Source: Rhodobacter sp.
GTDB lineage: Bacteria; Pseudomonadota; Alphaproteobacteria; Rhodobacterales; Rhodobacteraceae
Length of the DNA stretch: 64,000 nt
Assembly: GCA_020637555.1 (NCBI GenBank)
Contig: JACKKF010000003.1
Span: forward strand, 310,001-374,000
Reading direction: 5' to 3'
This document shows, one piece after another, positions 8,449 through 17,095 of this stretch. The notes below the pieces were generated by a model that worked only from the letters and a program-made list of their open reading frames with translations, was not told the DNA's origin and did not search any database. Each line of letters opens with the position of its first letter. Within the stretch, counting starts at the first letter, position 1. Position numbers and translations under genes: made by a program.

Positions 8449-10683
8449 ATGCCGCAGGAGACACCGGTCGATTCCCTGACGGACGATCAAGCCATCGCGG
8501 AACTTGCCCGACTGGCCAATCTGATCGACGCGGCCAATCGGGCCTATCATCAACGCGACGCACCAGAGCTTTCCGATGCCGCATACGATGCGCTGAAACG
8601 TCGCAATACGGCAATCGAGGCGCGCTTTCCCCATCTCAAGCGTGCGGACAGCCCGTCCGAGCAGGTGGGTGCCGCCCCCGCCGATGGATTCGGGAAAATC
8701 CGGCACGCGGTTCGGATGCTGTCATTGGCGAATGCGTTCGACGATCAGGACGTGGTCGAATTCGATGCGCGGATACGGCGGTATCTGGGGCTCGATGATG
8801 AGGCCGCGCTTGCCTATACCGCTGAACCCAAGATCGACGGCCTGTCTCTCTCGCTGCGCTATGAAAACGGGCAACTGGTTTATGCCGCAACCCGCGGCGA
8901 CGGCGAGACCGGCGAAGATGTGACGGCCAACGCCCGGACCATCGGCGATATCCCCGCCCGGATCACCGGCACCCCGGATGTGATCGAAATCCGTGGCGAG
9001 GTCTATATGACGCATCAGGATTTTTCCGCGCTCAATGCAGCCGGGGGACGCAGTTTTGCCAACCCTCGCAACGCGGCGGCGGGATCCTTGCGGCAACTGG
9101 ATCCCGAAATCACCCGCGCGCGCCCGTTGCGTTTCTTTGCCTACGCGTGGGGCGTGCAGTCCGCGCCCCTGGGGTCGACGCAGTGGGACAGCCTCGAACG
9201 CTTGAAAACCATGGGATTTTCGGTCAATCCCCTGACCCGGCGCTGTCTGGGTCCGAAAGCCCTGTTGGAGCATTACCGCCACATCGAGGCTCTGCGCCCG
9301 ACGCTGGGCTATGATATCGACGGTGTCGTCTACAAGCTTGACGATCTCGACTTGCAGGAGCGGTTGGGGTTCCGCGCGACAACGCCACGCTGGGCGATTG
9401 CGCACAAGTTTCCGGCCGAAACCGCCTGGACCCGGCTCGAAGCGATCGACATTCAGGTCGGCCGCACAGGCGCGCTCAGTCCGGTCGCCCGTCTCGCCCC
9501 GGTGAACGTGGGGGGGGTTCTGGTGTCGAATGCGACCTTGCACAACGAGGACTATATCGCGGGCCGCAATTCCCAGGGCGAGCCGATCCGCGACGGGCGC
9601 GACATCCGGATCGGGGACTGGGTTCAGATCTATCGCGCGGGCGACGTGATCCCCAAGATCGCCGATGTCGATCTGGCACGCCGTCCCGTCGACGCCAAGC
9701 CCTTCCGCTTCCCCGATCACTGCCCCGACTGCGGCTCGGCCGCGGTGCGCGAACCGGGGGACTCCACCCACCGCTGCACGGGCGGTCTGATTTGCCCGGC
9801 ACAAGCAATCGAGAAATTGAAGCATTTTGTCAGTCGAGGTGCGTTTGACATCGAAGGCCTCGGCGCGCGCCAGATCGAGATGTTTTTCACCGATGACTTG
9901 CTGCCGGTTCGGGAACCTGTGGACATTTTCACCCTGGCGGCGCGCGACGCGGCGAATCTGGCCAAGCTGAAGAATCGCGACGGCTTTGGTGACCGCAGCG
10001 CCGCGAAGTTGTTCGAAGCGATCGAGGCCAGGCGCCGCATTCCTCTGTCGCGGTTCCTCTTCGCCCTCGGGATCCGACATCTTGGCGAGGTGGCCGCCGG
10101 CGATCTCGCGCGGCATTTCGGGCGGTGGCAGGATCTGGCCTCGGCTGCGGATCTGGCGGCGCCGGCTGCGGCCTGTCAGATCGCCGCCGATGCCGCCGAA
10201 TTGTCCGAGCGCGCGCGCGCCGCCGATGAGGGCCGCCGCCCTGAAGTCAAGAAGACGCGCGATGCGCTCTGGCAGGGCCTGTCGCCCGATGCACGGGCCG
10301 CGTGGGAGGATCTGATCGGGATAGAGGGCGTGGGCGCCGTGCTGGCAGCGTCCCTGGTGACGACGCTGACACAACCCAAGGAACGCGCCTCGATCGACCG
10401 CCTGGTCGCCGAACTGATCGAGATCGTGCCGCCCGAGGCGCGCGGCGACGCCGGTGTCCTGACGGGCAAGACGGTCGTTTTCACCGGCACGCTGACCCGC
10501 ATGACTCGCGCGGAAGCCAAGGTCCGGGCCGAGGCGCTGGGGGCCAAGGTCGCGGGGTCGGTCTCGGCCCGAACGGATTTTCTGATCGCCGGTGAGGGGG
10601 CGGGTTCGAAGGCGACGAAGGCCGCGGCGCTGGGCGTGACGGTGATTGACGAAGATGCATGGCTTGCCATGAGCCGCGGATGA
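8449..10683 (+). CDS. ligA: NAD-dependent DNA ligase LigA
   Basis: Seals nicks during replication and repair using NAD+. The 744-aa protein has domain Ia with Tyr residues ('YHQRDAPELSDAAYD'), the nucleotidyltransferase motif 'AEPKIDG' (Lys128 is adenylated), an OB fold, a four-Cys zinc finger starting at Cys425 ('CPDCGS...HRCTGG...CPAQ'), helix-hairpin-helix repeats and a C-terminal BRCT domain ('GKTVVFTGTLTRMTR'). GGAG lies 6 bases before the ATG. An eight-G run at about 9509-9516 stays in frame. The stop overlaps recG by 4 bases. Confidence 0.97.
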   Translation: MPQETPVDSLTDDQAIAELARLANLIDAANRAYHQRDAPELSDAAYDALKRRNTAIEARFPHLKRADSPSEQVGAAPADGFGKIRHAVRMLSLANAFDDQDVVEFDARIRRYLGLDDEAALAYTAEPKIDGLSLSLRYENGQLVYAATRGDGETGEDVTANARTIGDIPARITGTPDVIEIRGEVYMTHQDFSALNAAGGRSFANPRNAAAGSLRQLDPEITRARPLRFFAYAWGVQSAPLGSTQWDSLERLKTMGFSVNPLTRRCLGPKALLEHYRHIEALRPTLGYDIDGVVYKLDDLDLQERLGFRATTPRWAIAHKFPAETAWTRLEAIDIQVGRTGALSPVARLAPVNVGGVLVSNATLHNEDYIAGRNSQGEPIRDGRDIRIGDWVQIYRAGDVIPKIADVDLARRPVDAKPFRFPDHCPDCGSAAVREPGDSTHRCTGGLICPAQAIEKLKHFVSRGAFDIEGLGARQIEMFFTDDLLPVREPVDIFTLAARDAANLAKLKNRDGFGDRSAAKLFEAIEARRRIPLSRFLFALGIRHLGEVAAGDLARHFGRWQDLASAADLAAPAAACQIAADAAELSERARAADEGRRPEVKKTRDALWQGLSPDARAAWEDLIGIEGVGAVLAASLVTTLTQPKERASIDRLVAELIEIVPPEARGDAGVLTGKTVVFTGTLTRMTRAEAKVRAEALGAKVAGSVSARTDFLIAGEGAGSKATKAAALGVTVIDEDAWLAMSRG

Positions 10684-12767
10684 AAGGGCGGCCGGAAATC
10701 CTGTATCCGCTTTTTGGCGCGCTGGAGGGGCTTGACGGGATTGGTCCGAAAACATCGAAATATTTCAATGCAATAGGCGTCGAAACTCCGCGCGACCTGG
10801 TGTTTCTCCTGCCCCAATCGGGGATTGACCGGCGCCCTCGCGCGTCGGTGCGCGACATCGAGGTTCCGGGTATTGCAACGGTCGAGGTCGAGGTGGGCAA
10901 CCATCTGCCGGCGCGCAGTCGTGGCAGGCCGTATCGCGTGCTCGTGCGCGACGAGCGGCAAGAGTTTCAACTGGTGTTTTTCCACCCTCGGGCGGAGTAT
11001 TTGCAGCGCATCCTGCCGACCGGGCAGCGCAGACTGGTGTCGGGGCGGGTCGAAACGTTCGATGGCGTCTATCAGATGGCCCATCCCGACCATGTCCTGC
11101 CTCTTGACGAGGTGTCGGACCTGCCCCTGTTCGAGCCGGTCTATCCCCTGACCGTTGGTTTGACGCAAAAAACTGTGCGTCGTGCCCTGCGGTCGGTGCT
11201 GGATCGTGCACCGGAGCTGAAAGAATGGGTCGATCCGGCGCTGAAGGCCAGGATGGGGTGGCCCGACTGGCGGTCTGCGATCGAAACCGTGCATGCCCCG
11301 GCCTCGGCTGCCGATCTTTCGCCAGTCGCGCCGGCACGTCAGCGCCTGGCCTATGACGAATTGCTGGCGCATCAGTTGACGCTGGCCATCGCACGGTCGT
11401 CCCGCCGGCGCGCGGGCGGTATCGCGACCCGTGGGGACGGGCGGCTTGTGGCGCGCGTCTTGTTGTCACTGCCCTATGCGCCCACCGCGGCACAACGGCG
11501 TGCTTTCGCAGAGATTACCGGCGACATGGCGTCGACGATGCGGATGAACCGTCTGCTTCAGGGGGACGTGGGCGCGGGAAAGACGCTCGTTGCTCTCGTG
11601 GCGCTTTTGACCGCGGTCGAGGCCGGCGGGCAAGGGGCGTTGATGGCGCCGACGGAAATCCTGGCGCGACAGCACCTTGCCAGCCTCGCGCCATTGGCCG
11701 CGACGGCGCAGGTGCGCCTGGATCTGCTCACCGGGCGCGACAAGGGCCGCGATCGGGTCCGCAAGTTGCAGGACCTGGCGGAAGGGCGCACGCAGATCCT
11801 GATCGGCACCCATGCGCTGTTTCAGAGCGACGTGCAATTCAGGGACCTGCGGCTTGCCGTGATCGATGAACAACACCGTTTCGGTGTCGCGCAGCGCATG
11901 GCGCTGGGCGAAAAGGGTGCCAGCGTGGACAGTTTGGTCATGACGGCCACGCCGATCCCCCGCAGCCTGGCGCTGGCGCAGTATGGCGACATGGATCTGT
12001 CGCTGCTGGATGAAAAGCCACCCGGTCGCAAACCGATCACGACCTCGCTGGCCTCGACCGAACGGCTGGCGGAAGTCGTCGCGCATCTGGCCCAGGCCAT
12101 CGCGGAAGGGCGTCAGGCCTATTGGGTCTGCCCGCTGGTCGAGGAGAGCGAGACCGTCAATCTGACCGCTGCGCAATCGCGCTTTGAAAGCCTGCGTGCC
12201 GTTCTGGGCGAGGGGGTCGGGCTGGTCCATGGCCAGATGCCGCCCGCCGAGAAAGACGCCGCCATGGCCCGCTTTGTGGCCGGCGAAACGCGCGTTCTCG
12301 TCTCGACCACGGTCATCGAGGTCGGTGTCAATGTTCCGAACGCGACCATCATGGTCATCGAGCGCGCGGAAAGCTTCGGTCTGGCGCAGTTGCACCAGTT
12401 GCGCGGCCGTGTCGGGCGGGGCGATGCGGCTTCGACCTGTTTGTTGCTCTATGATCCTCCGTTGGGAGAGACGGCGTCACGGCGGTTGAAACTGATGCGT
12501 GATACCGAGGACGGTTTTCGGCTCAGCGACGAAGATCTCGCGATGCGGGGTGCCGGCGACGTGATCGGCACGGCCCAATCCGGCTTGCCCCGGTTCCGGT
12601 TGGCGGACCTGGAGCGTCAGTCGGCCTTGATGGCCATCGCACAAAGCGATGCGCGCAAACTTCTGGCGGATGACCCTGAGCTTCAATCCACGCGCGGGCA
12701 GGCGGCGCGGATTCTTCTGTGGCTGATGGAACAGGATCGGGCGATACGGCTGATTCGTGTTGGTTGA
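10680..12767 (+). CDS. recG: ATP-dependent DNA helicase RecG
   Basis: Branch-migrating helicase that regresses stalled forks and processes D- and R-loops. The 695-aa protein has an N-terminal wedge/OB domain, Walker A 'QGDVGAGKTLVAL', the RecG-specific 'VIDEQHRFG' box, motif III 'MTATPIPRSLAL' and the C-terminal 'QLRGRVGRG' motif. I chose the ATG at 10680, which overlaps the ligA stop (ATGA); an in-frame ATG at 10659 would lie 25 bp inside ligA. A LexA-type box begins 8 bp after its stop. Confidence 0.96.
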   Translation: MKGRPEILYPLFGALEGLDGIGPKTSKYFNAIGVETPRDLVFLLPQSGIDRRPRASVRDIEVPGIATVEVEVGNHLPARSRGRPYRVLVRDERQEFQLVFFHPRAEYLQRILPTGQRRLVSGRVETFDGVYQMAHPDHVLPLDEVSDLPLFEPVYPLTVGLTQKTVRRALRSVLDRAPELKEWVDPALKARMGWPDWRSAIETVHAPASAADLSPVAPARQRLAYDELLAHQLTLAIARSSRRRAGGIATRGDGRLVARVLLSLPYAPTAAQRRAFAEITGDMASTMRMNRLLQGDVGAGKTLVALVALLTAVEAGGQGALMAPTEILARQHLASLAPLAATAQVRLDLLTGRDKGRDRVRKLQDLAEGRTQILIGTHALFQSDVQFRDLRLAVIDEQHRFGVAQRMALGEKGASVDSLVMTATPIPRSLALAQYGDMDLSLLDEKPPGRKPITTSLASTERLAEVVAHLAQAIAEGRQAYWVCPLVEESETVNLTAAQSRFESLRAVLGEGVGLVHGQMPPAEKDAAMARFVAGETRVLVSTTVIEVGVNVPNATIMVIERAESFGLAQLHQLRGRVGRGDAASTCLLLYDPPLGETASRRLKLMRDTEDGFRLSDEDLAMRGAGDVIGTAQSGLPRFRLADLERQSALMAIAQSDARKLLADDPELQSTRGQAARILLWLMEQDRAIRLIRVG

Positions 12768-12775
12768 CCCTTTTT

Positions 12776-12790
12776 GTTCTCAAAAAGTTC
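12776..12790 (+). promoter_or_regulatory. LexA (SOS) box, alphaproteobacterial type
   Basis: A perfect GTTC-N7-GTTC direct repeat (spacer TCAAAAA), the LexA recognition sequence established for Rhodobacter and rhizobia. It lies between the recG stop and a 42-codon gene starting at 12846, about 56 bp upstream of that start, where a promoter would be expected. Confidence 0.75.
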
Positions 12791-12813
12791 TTGCATTATG
12801 TGGGGGAAAATGA

Positions 12814-12828
12814 GAACAAAGAGTTAAC
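12814..12828 (+). promoter_or_regulatory. Degenerate second LexA-like site
   Basis: GAAC-N7-TAAC, one mismatch from GAAC-N7-GAAC (the other-strand form of the LexA box). It lies 18 bp before the microprotein start and just upstream of its ribosome site. It may be a weak auxiliary site or chance. Confidence 0.35.
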
Positions 12829-12845
12829 AAAAGGGGAGAAAGCCG

Positions 12846-12974
12846 ATGCGACGTTTCCTTCGTCAAATTCACCAGCCTCAGGATGAACGCCTCGCCCTGG
12901 TGGGGGATGCGGCCGGCGCGGTCGGGCTTTTCATCCTGTTTCTGGCGCTGCTGCATTTGCCCCTGTTGTCCTGA
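12846..12974 (+). CDS. 42-aa putative SOS-controlled membrane microprotein
   Basis: A short ORF (MRRFLRQIHQPQDER..., 42 aa) preceded by a strong AGGGGAGAA ribosome site 5 bases upstream. A basic, polar N-terminal half (about 20 residues) is followed by one hydrophobic segment (roughly residues 22-41, 'AVGLFILFLALLHLPLL') that should form a single transmembrane helix. A perfect LexA box lies upstream and a strong terminator downstream, so it reads as a complete transcription unit. No family is recognised. By context it resembles SOS-induced small membrane division inhibitors such as Caulobacter SidA (29 aa), but no sequence relationship is claimed. The coding call rests on ribosome site, hydrophobicity and flanking signals. 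Confidence 0.6.
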   Translation: MRRFLRQIHQPQDERLALVGDAAGAVGLFILFLALLHLPLLS

Positions 12975-13046
12975 CCTCCTGCTGACTGCCTTGCGGTCTG
13001 GCGTGGCACCTCTGTCCCGGTGCCCCAGTCCCAGACACGCCACTTC

Positions 13047-13074
13047 ACGCCGCGCTCTGCGCGGCGTTTTTTTT
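13047..13074 (+). terminator. Rho-independent terminator after the microprotein gene
   Basis: Perfect 8-bp stem ACGCCGCG / CGCGGCGT with loop CTCTG, followed by seven more T residues. It ends the recG-side transcription unit and faces the convergent gene ending at 13097. Confidence 0.85.
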
Positions 13075-13096
13075 ACCGAATCGAAAGAAGTTCGAG

Positions 13097-13537
13097 TCAG
13101 GCTTCGGTCTGGCGGGCGGCCTGGGCAGCGGCCTGAACCGCCAACAGGATCGATGCGTGGCGATTCTTGAAGTCTCGGGCGGGCAGGAGCGCCTCGAACC
13201 CTGCAAAGGGGGCATCCGGAACCGGGCCGTTCGACTTGAGCATGGCTTCAAGCTGTTGTGCGGCGGTCTGCAGTTCGGCCGCCGTGCGTCCGATGACGGC
13301 CTCGCCCAGAACGGCGGCCGCGGCCTGGCCAAGGGCGCAGGCCTTCACCTCTTGCGCAAAGCGCGCGACGCGACCGTCCTCCATGGACAGATCGACGGTC
13401 ACGGTCGACCCGCACAGGGGTGAGCGCAACCGGACGCTCGCCTGCGGGTCCTTCAACCGGCCGAGATGCGGGATTTCGGCCGCCAACGCGAGGATTCGCG
13501 TGGAATAAAGCTTGATCAGATCGGAGGTTTCGGACAC
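13097..13537 (-). CDS. NifU/IscU-like iron-sulfur cluster scaffold protein, third Cys absent
   Basis: A 146-aa member of the NifU N-terminal/IscU scaffold family: 'LIKLYSTRILALAAEIPHLGRL', 'RLRSPLCGSTVTVDL' and 'EVKACALGQAAAAVLG' carry the first two conserved Cys. The region where SufU/IscU proteins carry the third Cys reads 'RDFKNRHASILL' here, with Ala-Ser after Arg-His. It may therefore bind clusters differently or act as an accessory protein. The start is a GTG at 13537 with GGGAG upstream; no ATG is available in frame. It is divergent from hisI. Confidence 0.75.
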   Translation of the reverse strand: MSETSDLIKLYSTRILALAAEIPHLGRLKDPQASVRLRSPLCGSTVTVDLSMEDGRVARFAQEVKACALGQAAAAVLGEAVIGRTAAELQTAAQQLEAMLKSNGPVPDAPFAGFEALLPARDFKNRHASILLAVQAAAQAARQTEA

Positions 13538-13573
13538 TTCAATGCGCTCCCATTCCGTGAAAGGATATAGGCC

Positions 13574-13933
13574 ATGCCCTTCGATCCGCAATCCCTCCGT
13601 TTTGATGGCAACGGCCTGATTCCGGCGATCGCCCAGGATCACCAGACCGGCGAGGTCCTGATGATGGCCTGGATGAATGCCGAGGCCGTTGAACGCACGC
13701 TGTCCAGTGGTCGTGTGACCTATTGGTCGCGGTCGCGTCAGGCGTTCTGGGTCAAGGGGGAAAGTTCGGGGAACGCGCAGCGGTTGGTCGATTTCAGGGT
13801 CGATTGCGATCGGGACTGTCTGCTGCTGATGGTCGATCAGACGGGGCCGGCCTGTCATACCCTCCGCCGAAGCTGTTTCTATACGGCGGTTCGGGACGGC
13901 GCCGAGATCGAACTCATGCAGCCTGAAGGATAG
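13574..13933 (+). CDS. hisI: Phosphoribosyl-AMP cyclohydrolase HisI
   Basis: Third step of histidine biosynthesis: opens the purine ring of PR-AMP. The 119-aa protein contains the single-domain HisI signatures 'VLMMAWMN', 'VTYWSRSRQAFWVKGESSGN', the Asp-rich Mg site 'VDCDRDCLL' and the zinc-binding 'PACHTLRRSCFY'. HisE is not fused, as usual in Alphaproteobacteria. It stands alone here, away from other his genes, with 36 bp between its start and the divergent scaffold gene. Confidence 0.95.
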   Translation: MPFDPQSLRFDGNGLIPAIAQDHQTGEVLMMAWMNAEAVERTLSSGRVTYWSRSRQAFWVKGESSGNAQRLVDFRVDCDRDCLLLMVDQTGPACHTLRRSCFYTAVRDGAEIELMQPEG

Positions 13934-13974
13934 GCGCCAAGGCAAACGCTCGCGGCACGGATGGCCGCCCGGCG

Positions 13975-14817
13975 TCAGAGGCCGACAAGGGCACGGATGT
14001 CCGCCGGGCTTGCGCCCTGCGCGCGATACTGTGCCAGCGCGCGCGAGTCGTCTCGCTTGGCGAGTCGTTTGCCATCGGCATCGCGGATGAGCCGATGGTG
14101 GTGATACGTCGGCGTGGGCAAGTCCAGCAATCGTTGCAGGACCGCATGGACCGCGGTGGCGTCGAACAGGTCCGCCCCGCGCGTCACCAAGGTGACGCCT
14201 TGCGCCGCGTCGTCCACCGTCACCGCCAGGTGATAGGAGGTGCCGATATCGCGGCGCGCCAGAACGATATCGCCGACCTGCCGCGTCAGCCACTCGGCCG
14301 TGAACTCGTGCACACCCTGGCGCAGCGGACCGCATTCCACAAAGCGGATCGGCCCGGTCAATGCGACCGCGCGGGCCATGTCCAGCCGGATCGCCGCGTC
14401 AGGCGCCCTGTGCCCGGCGTGGCGACAGGTGCCGGGATAGACGGGGCCATCCGGTCCGATCATCGGCGCGCCTTCCTGCGGGGCGGCGAGGGCGACGCGA
14501 ATATCCCCCCGGGTGCAGGTGCAGCGATAGGTGACACCCAGCGAATCAAGCCAGGCCAGAGCCGCGTCATAGGCGGCATGCCGGTCGGACTGGCGCATCA
14601 CGGGGACGGGCCAGTCGAGCCCCAGCCAGTGCAGATCGTCCTGGATCTTCTGCTCATAGATCGGCTTGGCGCGGGTCTGGTCAATGTCTTCGATGCGCAA
14701 CAGGAACTGCCCGCGGGCGTCCTCGGCAAGGCGCGCGGCCGTCAGGGCCGAAAAGGCATGGCCCAGATGAAGCAACCCGGTGGGCGAGGGCGCGAAACGG
14801 GTGATCAGGCCAGCCAC
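13975..14817 (-). CDS. gluQRS: Glutamyl-Q tRNA(Asp) synthetase
   Basis: A truncated GluRS paralogue that attaches glutamate to queuosine in the anticodon of tRNA-Asp. The 280-aa protein has 'TRFAPSPTGLLHLGHA' (HIGH motif), a zinc-binding 'YRCTCTRGDI...CRHAGH' insertion, and a KMSKS equivalent 'DGKRLAKRDDS'. It lacks an anticodon-binding domain, which separates it from GltX. Its start lies 13 bp inside the 3' end of trmFO, so the two tRNA-modification genes form an operon. Confidence 0.93.
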   Translation of the reverse strand: MAGLITRFAPSPTGLLHLGHAFSALTAARLAEDARGQFLLRIEDIDQTRAKPIYEQKIQDDLHWLGLDWPVPVMRQSDRHAAYDAALAWLDSLGVTYRCTCTRGDIRVALAAPQEGAPMIGPDGPVYPGTCRHAGHRAPDAAIRLDMARAVALTGPIRFVECGPLRQGVHEFTAEWLTRQVGDIVLARRDIGTSYHLAVTVDDAAQGVTLVTRGADLFDATAVHAVLQRLLDLPTPTYHHHRLIRDADGKRLAKRDDSRALAQYRAQGASPADIRALVGL

Positions 14818-16136
14818 GCCTGCAGGGCCTCTTTCGCACGATCGGTATAGGCCTTGTAGCGGTCCTTGCGTCCGCGTCGCCCGCCGCGCGCATCGATCGG
14901 GGGAAACAGCCCGAAATTCACGTTCATCGGCTGGAAGGTCCTGGCGTCCGCATCGCCGGTGATATGCGCGATCAGCGCGCCCATCGCCGTTTCACGCGGC
15001 GGCGGCGGCAGGCTGCGTCCCAGAATTTCGGCGGCGGCCAGTCGCCCGGCGACCAGGCCCATTGCCGCGGATTCCACATAGCCCTCGACCCCGGTGATCT
15101 GCCCGGCAAAGCGCAGGTTCGGGCGCGTGCGCAGCCGCATCTGCGCATCGAGCAGCGTGGGTGAGTTGAGAAAGGTGTTTCGGTGAATGCCCCCCAGCCG
15201 GGCGAACCCGGCCTGTTCCAGGCCCGGGATCATGCGGAAAACCTCGGTCTGGGCGCCGTGCTTCATCTTGGTCTGGAAGCCGACAATATTATAGAGCGTT
15301 CCCAACGCGTTATCGCGTCGCAATTGCACCACGGCATAGGGCTTGCGCGCCGGGTCGTTGGCGTTCGTCAGCCCCACGGGCTTCATCGGTCCGTGCCTGA
15401 GCGTCTCGCGTCCGCGTTCCGCCATGACCTCGATCGGCAGGCAGCCGTCGAAATAGCCGGCGGTTTCGCCCTCGTGGAACTCGGCCTTGGGGGCGGCGAG
15501 GATGGCGTCGATGAAGGCCTCATACTGATCGCGGTTCATCGGACAATTGAGGTAGGCCTTGCGCTCTTCCTCGGTTTCGCCCTTGTCATAGCGGGACTGG
15601 AACCAGGCCTTGGACAGGTCCACCGTGTCAAAGTGCACGATGGGTGCGATGGCATCGAAAAACGCCAGCGAGTCGGTTCCGGTCTCGGTGCGGATCGCCT
15701 GGGCGAGGGCGTCCGAAGTCAAGGGACCGGTCGCGAAGATCCAGTGTCCGTCGCGGGGCAGGGTGGTGATCTCGCCGGGTTCCGTGCGAATCAGGGGATG
15801 GGCGCGCAACCGCTCGGTCACGGCTTGCGAGAACGCCTCGCGGTCGACCGCCAGCGCGCCGCCTGCGGGCAGCGCGTTGCGGTCGGCCATGGCCATGACG
15901 AGCCCGCCCGCCGCGCGCATTTCCCAGTGCAGAAGGCCCACTGCGTTCTGTTCGTCATCGTCCGACCGGAACGAGTTCGAGCAGACCATTTCCGCGAAAT
16001 CGCCGGTCTGGTGGGCAAATGTGCCGACCGTGGGTCGCATCTCATGCAAGACGACAGGCACGCCGGCTTCGGCTGCCTGCCAGGCGGCTTCCGATCCGGC
16101 CATCCCGCCGCCGACGATATGAAGTGTCTCGGTCAT
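14805..16136 (-). CDS. trmFO: Methylenetetrahydrofolate--tRNA-(uracil-5-)-methyltransferase TrmFO
   Basis: Flavoenzyme that makes m5U54 in the tRNA T-loop using methylene-THF as carbon donor. The 443-aa protein opens with the FAD motif 'HIVGGGMAGSEAAWQAAE' and has 'VCSNSFRSDD', 'HRNTFLNSPTLLD' and the C-terminal 'MNVNFGLFPPI'. Folate-dependent TrmFO is the expected enzyme in Alphaproteobacteria rather than SAM-dependent TrmA. It is first in the operon with gluQRS. Confidence 0.96.
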   Translation of the reverse strand: MTETLHIVGGGMAGSEAAWQAAEAGVPVVLHEMRPTVGTFAHQTGDFAEMVCSNSFRSDDDEQNAVGLLHWEMRAAGGLVMAMADRNALPAGGALAVDREAFSQAVTERLRAHPLIRTEPGEITTLPRDGHWIFATGPLTSDALAQAIRTETGTDSLAFFDAIAPIVHFDTVDLSKAWFQSRYDKGETEEERKAYLNCPMNRDQYEAFIDAILAAPKAEFHEGETAGYFDGCLPIEVMAERGRETLRHGPMKPVGLTNANDPARKPYAVVQLRRDNALGTLYNIVGFQTKMKHGAQTEVFRMIPGLEQAGFARLGGIHRNTFLNSPTLLDAQMRLRTRPNLRFAGQITGVEGYVESAAMGLVAGRLAAAEILGRSLPPPPRETAMGALIAHITGDADARTFQPMNVNFGLFPPIDARGGRRGRKDRYKAYTDRAKEALQAWLA

Positions 16137-16167
16137 GGCAGAGATGTAGCCGGGGCGGGGATCAAAG

Positions 16168-16192
16168 AAAAGGGGCGCCGAGGCGCCCCTTT
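16168..16192 (-). terminator. Terminator downstream of the DoxX gene
   Basis: Inverted repeat GGGGCGCC/GGCGCCCC with a 2-nt centre, flanked by an A-rich side that on the minus strand reads as TTTTCTTT after the stem. Placed 11 bp past the DoxX stop, it terminates that minus-strand gene before trmFO. Confidence 0.75.
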
Positions 16193-16202
16193 GACGGTCG
16201 GA

Positions 16203-16595
16203 TCAGGCCGTGGCGGGCGTCCGGCCGGTCAAGGCGTCGATCGACCAGGCGCCGGCCCCCGTGATGGCCAGCAGCAGGAAGCCCCCGCCGAGGCCAAGGT
16301 TCTTCATGAACATCGTCATCTGCATCTGGTTGGCAGGGTCGAAATGGAACATCAGACCCGCCAGGATCGAGAACCCGCCAAGGGCCAGCGCCGCGATCCG
16401 GGTCTGAAAGCCCAGCAGAACGGCGATGCCGCCCAGCAGTTCCAGCGCGATGACCGGCCAGGCAAGGAACGCCGGCACACCGCCTGCGGCCATGTAGCCG
16501 GTAAAGGCCTGCACATCGGCCAGCTTGCCCAGACCGGCGACGATGAACAGGATGGCGAGCAGGATGCGCGCGGCGAGAAGAGCGAAAGGTGTCAT
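16203..16595 (-). CDS. DoxX family membrane protein
   Basis: A 130-aa integral membrane protein with four hydrophobic segments ('LLAARILLAILFIVAGLGKL', 'WPVIALELLGGIAVLLG', 'ALALGGFSILAGLMF', 'GLGGGFLLLAITGAG'). It shows the DoxX N-terminal 'R.LLA..F..AG..KL' pattern and 'ELLGG.A.L.G'. DoxX-like proteins are quinone-linked or redox-associated membrane proteins of uncertain biochemistry. It is monocistronic, with its own terminator. Confidence 0.85.
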   Translation of the reverse strand: MTPFALLAARILLAILFIVAGLGKLADVQAFTGYMAAGGVPAFLAWPVIALELLGGIAVLLGFQTRIAALALGGFSILAGLMFHFDPANQMQMTMFMKNLGLGGGFLLLAITGAGAWSIDALTGRTPATA

Positions 16596-16691
16596 GTGGG
16601 TCTCCGGGGTGAAGGTTGCCCTCGGGACCTAGCGCGCATCCGGGTCGCCGCGCCATTCGCCATGTTTTCACAGACTCTGTGCGAAAATGCG

Positions 16692-17042
16692 CTAAAGCAG
16701 AGCCATGCGTTCGACCCGTTCGGGATCGGGGAAGGGACGGTAGAGGCCGAAATCCACGCGGGCGATGTGCTGGTGCACCTGGTCATGACGGTGCACGGCC
16801 TCATCGCCGCCCAAACCCAGGAAACGAAACGCGGAATCGAGTTGGGCGAGATCCCGGACCTCGATCTCCAGCAGGAAATCGGCGCAATCATCGCCCCCCA
16901 GGTTCAGCTTGCGGCGCATCAGGCGCCAGCCCTCGATCCGACCGTCATCGCGCAACAACGACAGCCAGGCGTCCAGCGCATGGGCAAAGACCAGTGCCTT
17001 GGCGTCGGATTTCAGATCGATCATGCAGTGATAAATGTTCAT
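16692..17042 (-). CDS. Conserved hypothetical protein (DUF6614-like)
   Basis: A 116-aa soluble protein ('MNIYHCMIDLKSDAKALVFAHALDAW' region, then 'GWRLMRRKLNLGGDDCADFLLEIEV' and 'VDFGLYRPFPDPERVERM'). I recognise it as a short protein conserved in Rhodobacteraceae, annotated as DUF6614 from memory; function unknown. The ferredoxin-like alternation and the length suggest a small ligand-binding or antibiotic-monooxygenase-like fold, which is only a guess. I preferred the ATG at 17042 over one 9 codons upstream. It lies just downstream of gyrA, same strand. Confidence 0.65.
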   Translation of the reverse strand: MNIYHCMIDLKSDAKALVFAHALDAWLSLLRDDGRIEGWRLMRRKLNLGGDDCADFLLEIEVRDLAQLDSAFRFLGLGGDEAVHRHDQVHQHIARVDFGLYRPFPDPERVERMALL

Positions 17043-17095
17043 GGCCGGGCCCTTGTGAGACCCGGCCACTGAAGCATGAAAGCGTGAACAAGCCG

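Noticed and set aside
8722..10755. 677-aa minus-strand ORF opposite ligA
   Set aside because: Shadow frame of ligA; no motif or ribosome site.
12975..13046. Small RNA between the microprotein and its terminator
   Set aside because: The segment can fold (GGCACC/GGTGCC and GGCGTG/CACGCC arms), but no separate promoter was seen; more simply a 3' untranslated region.
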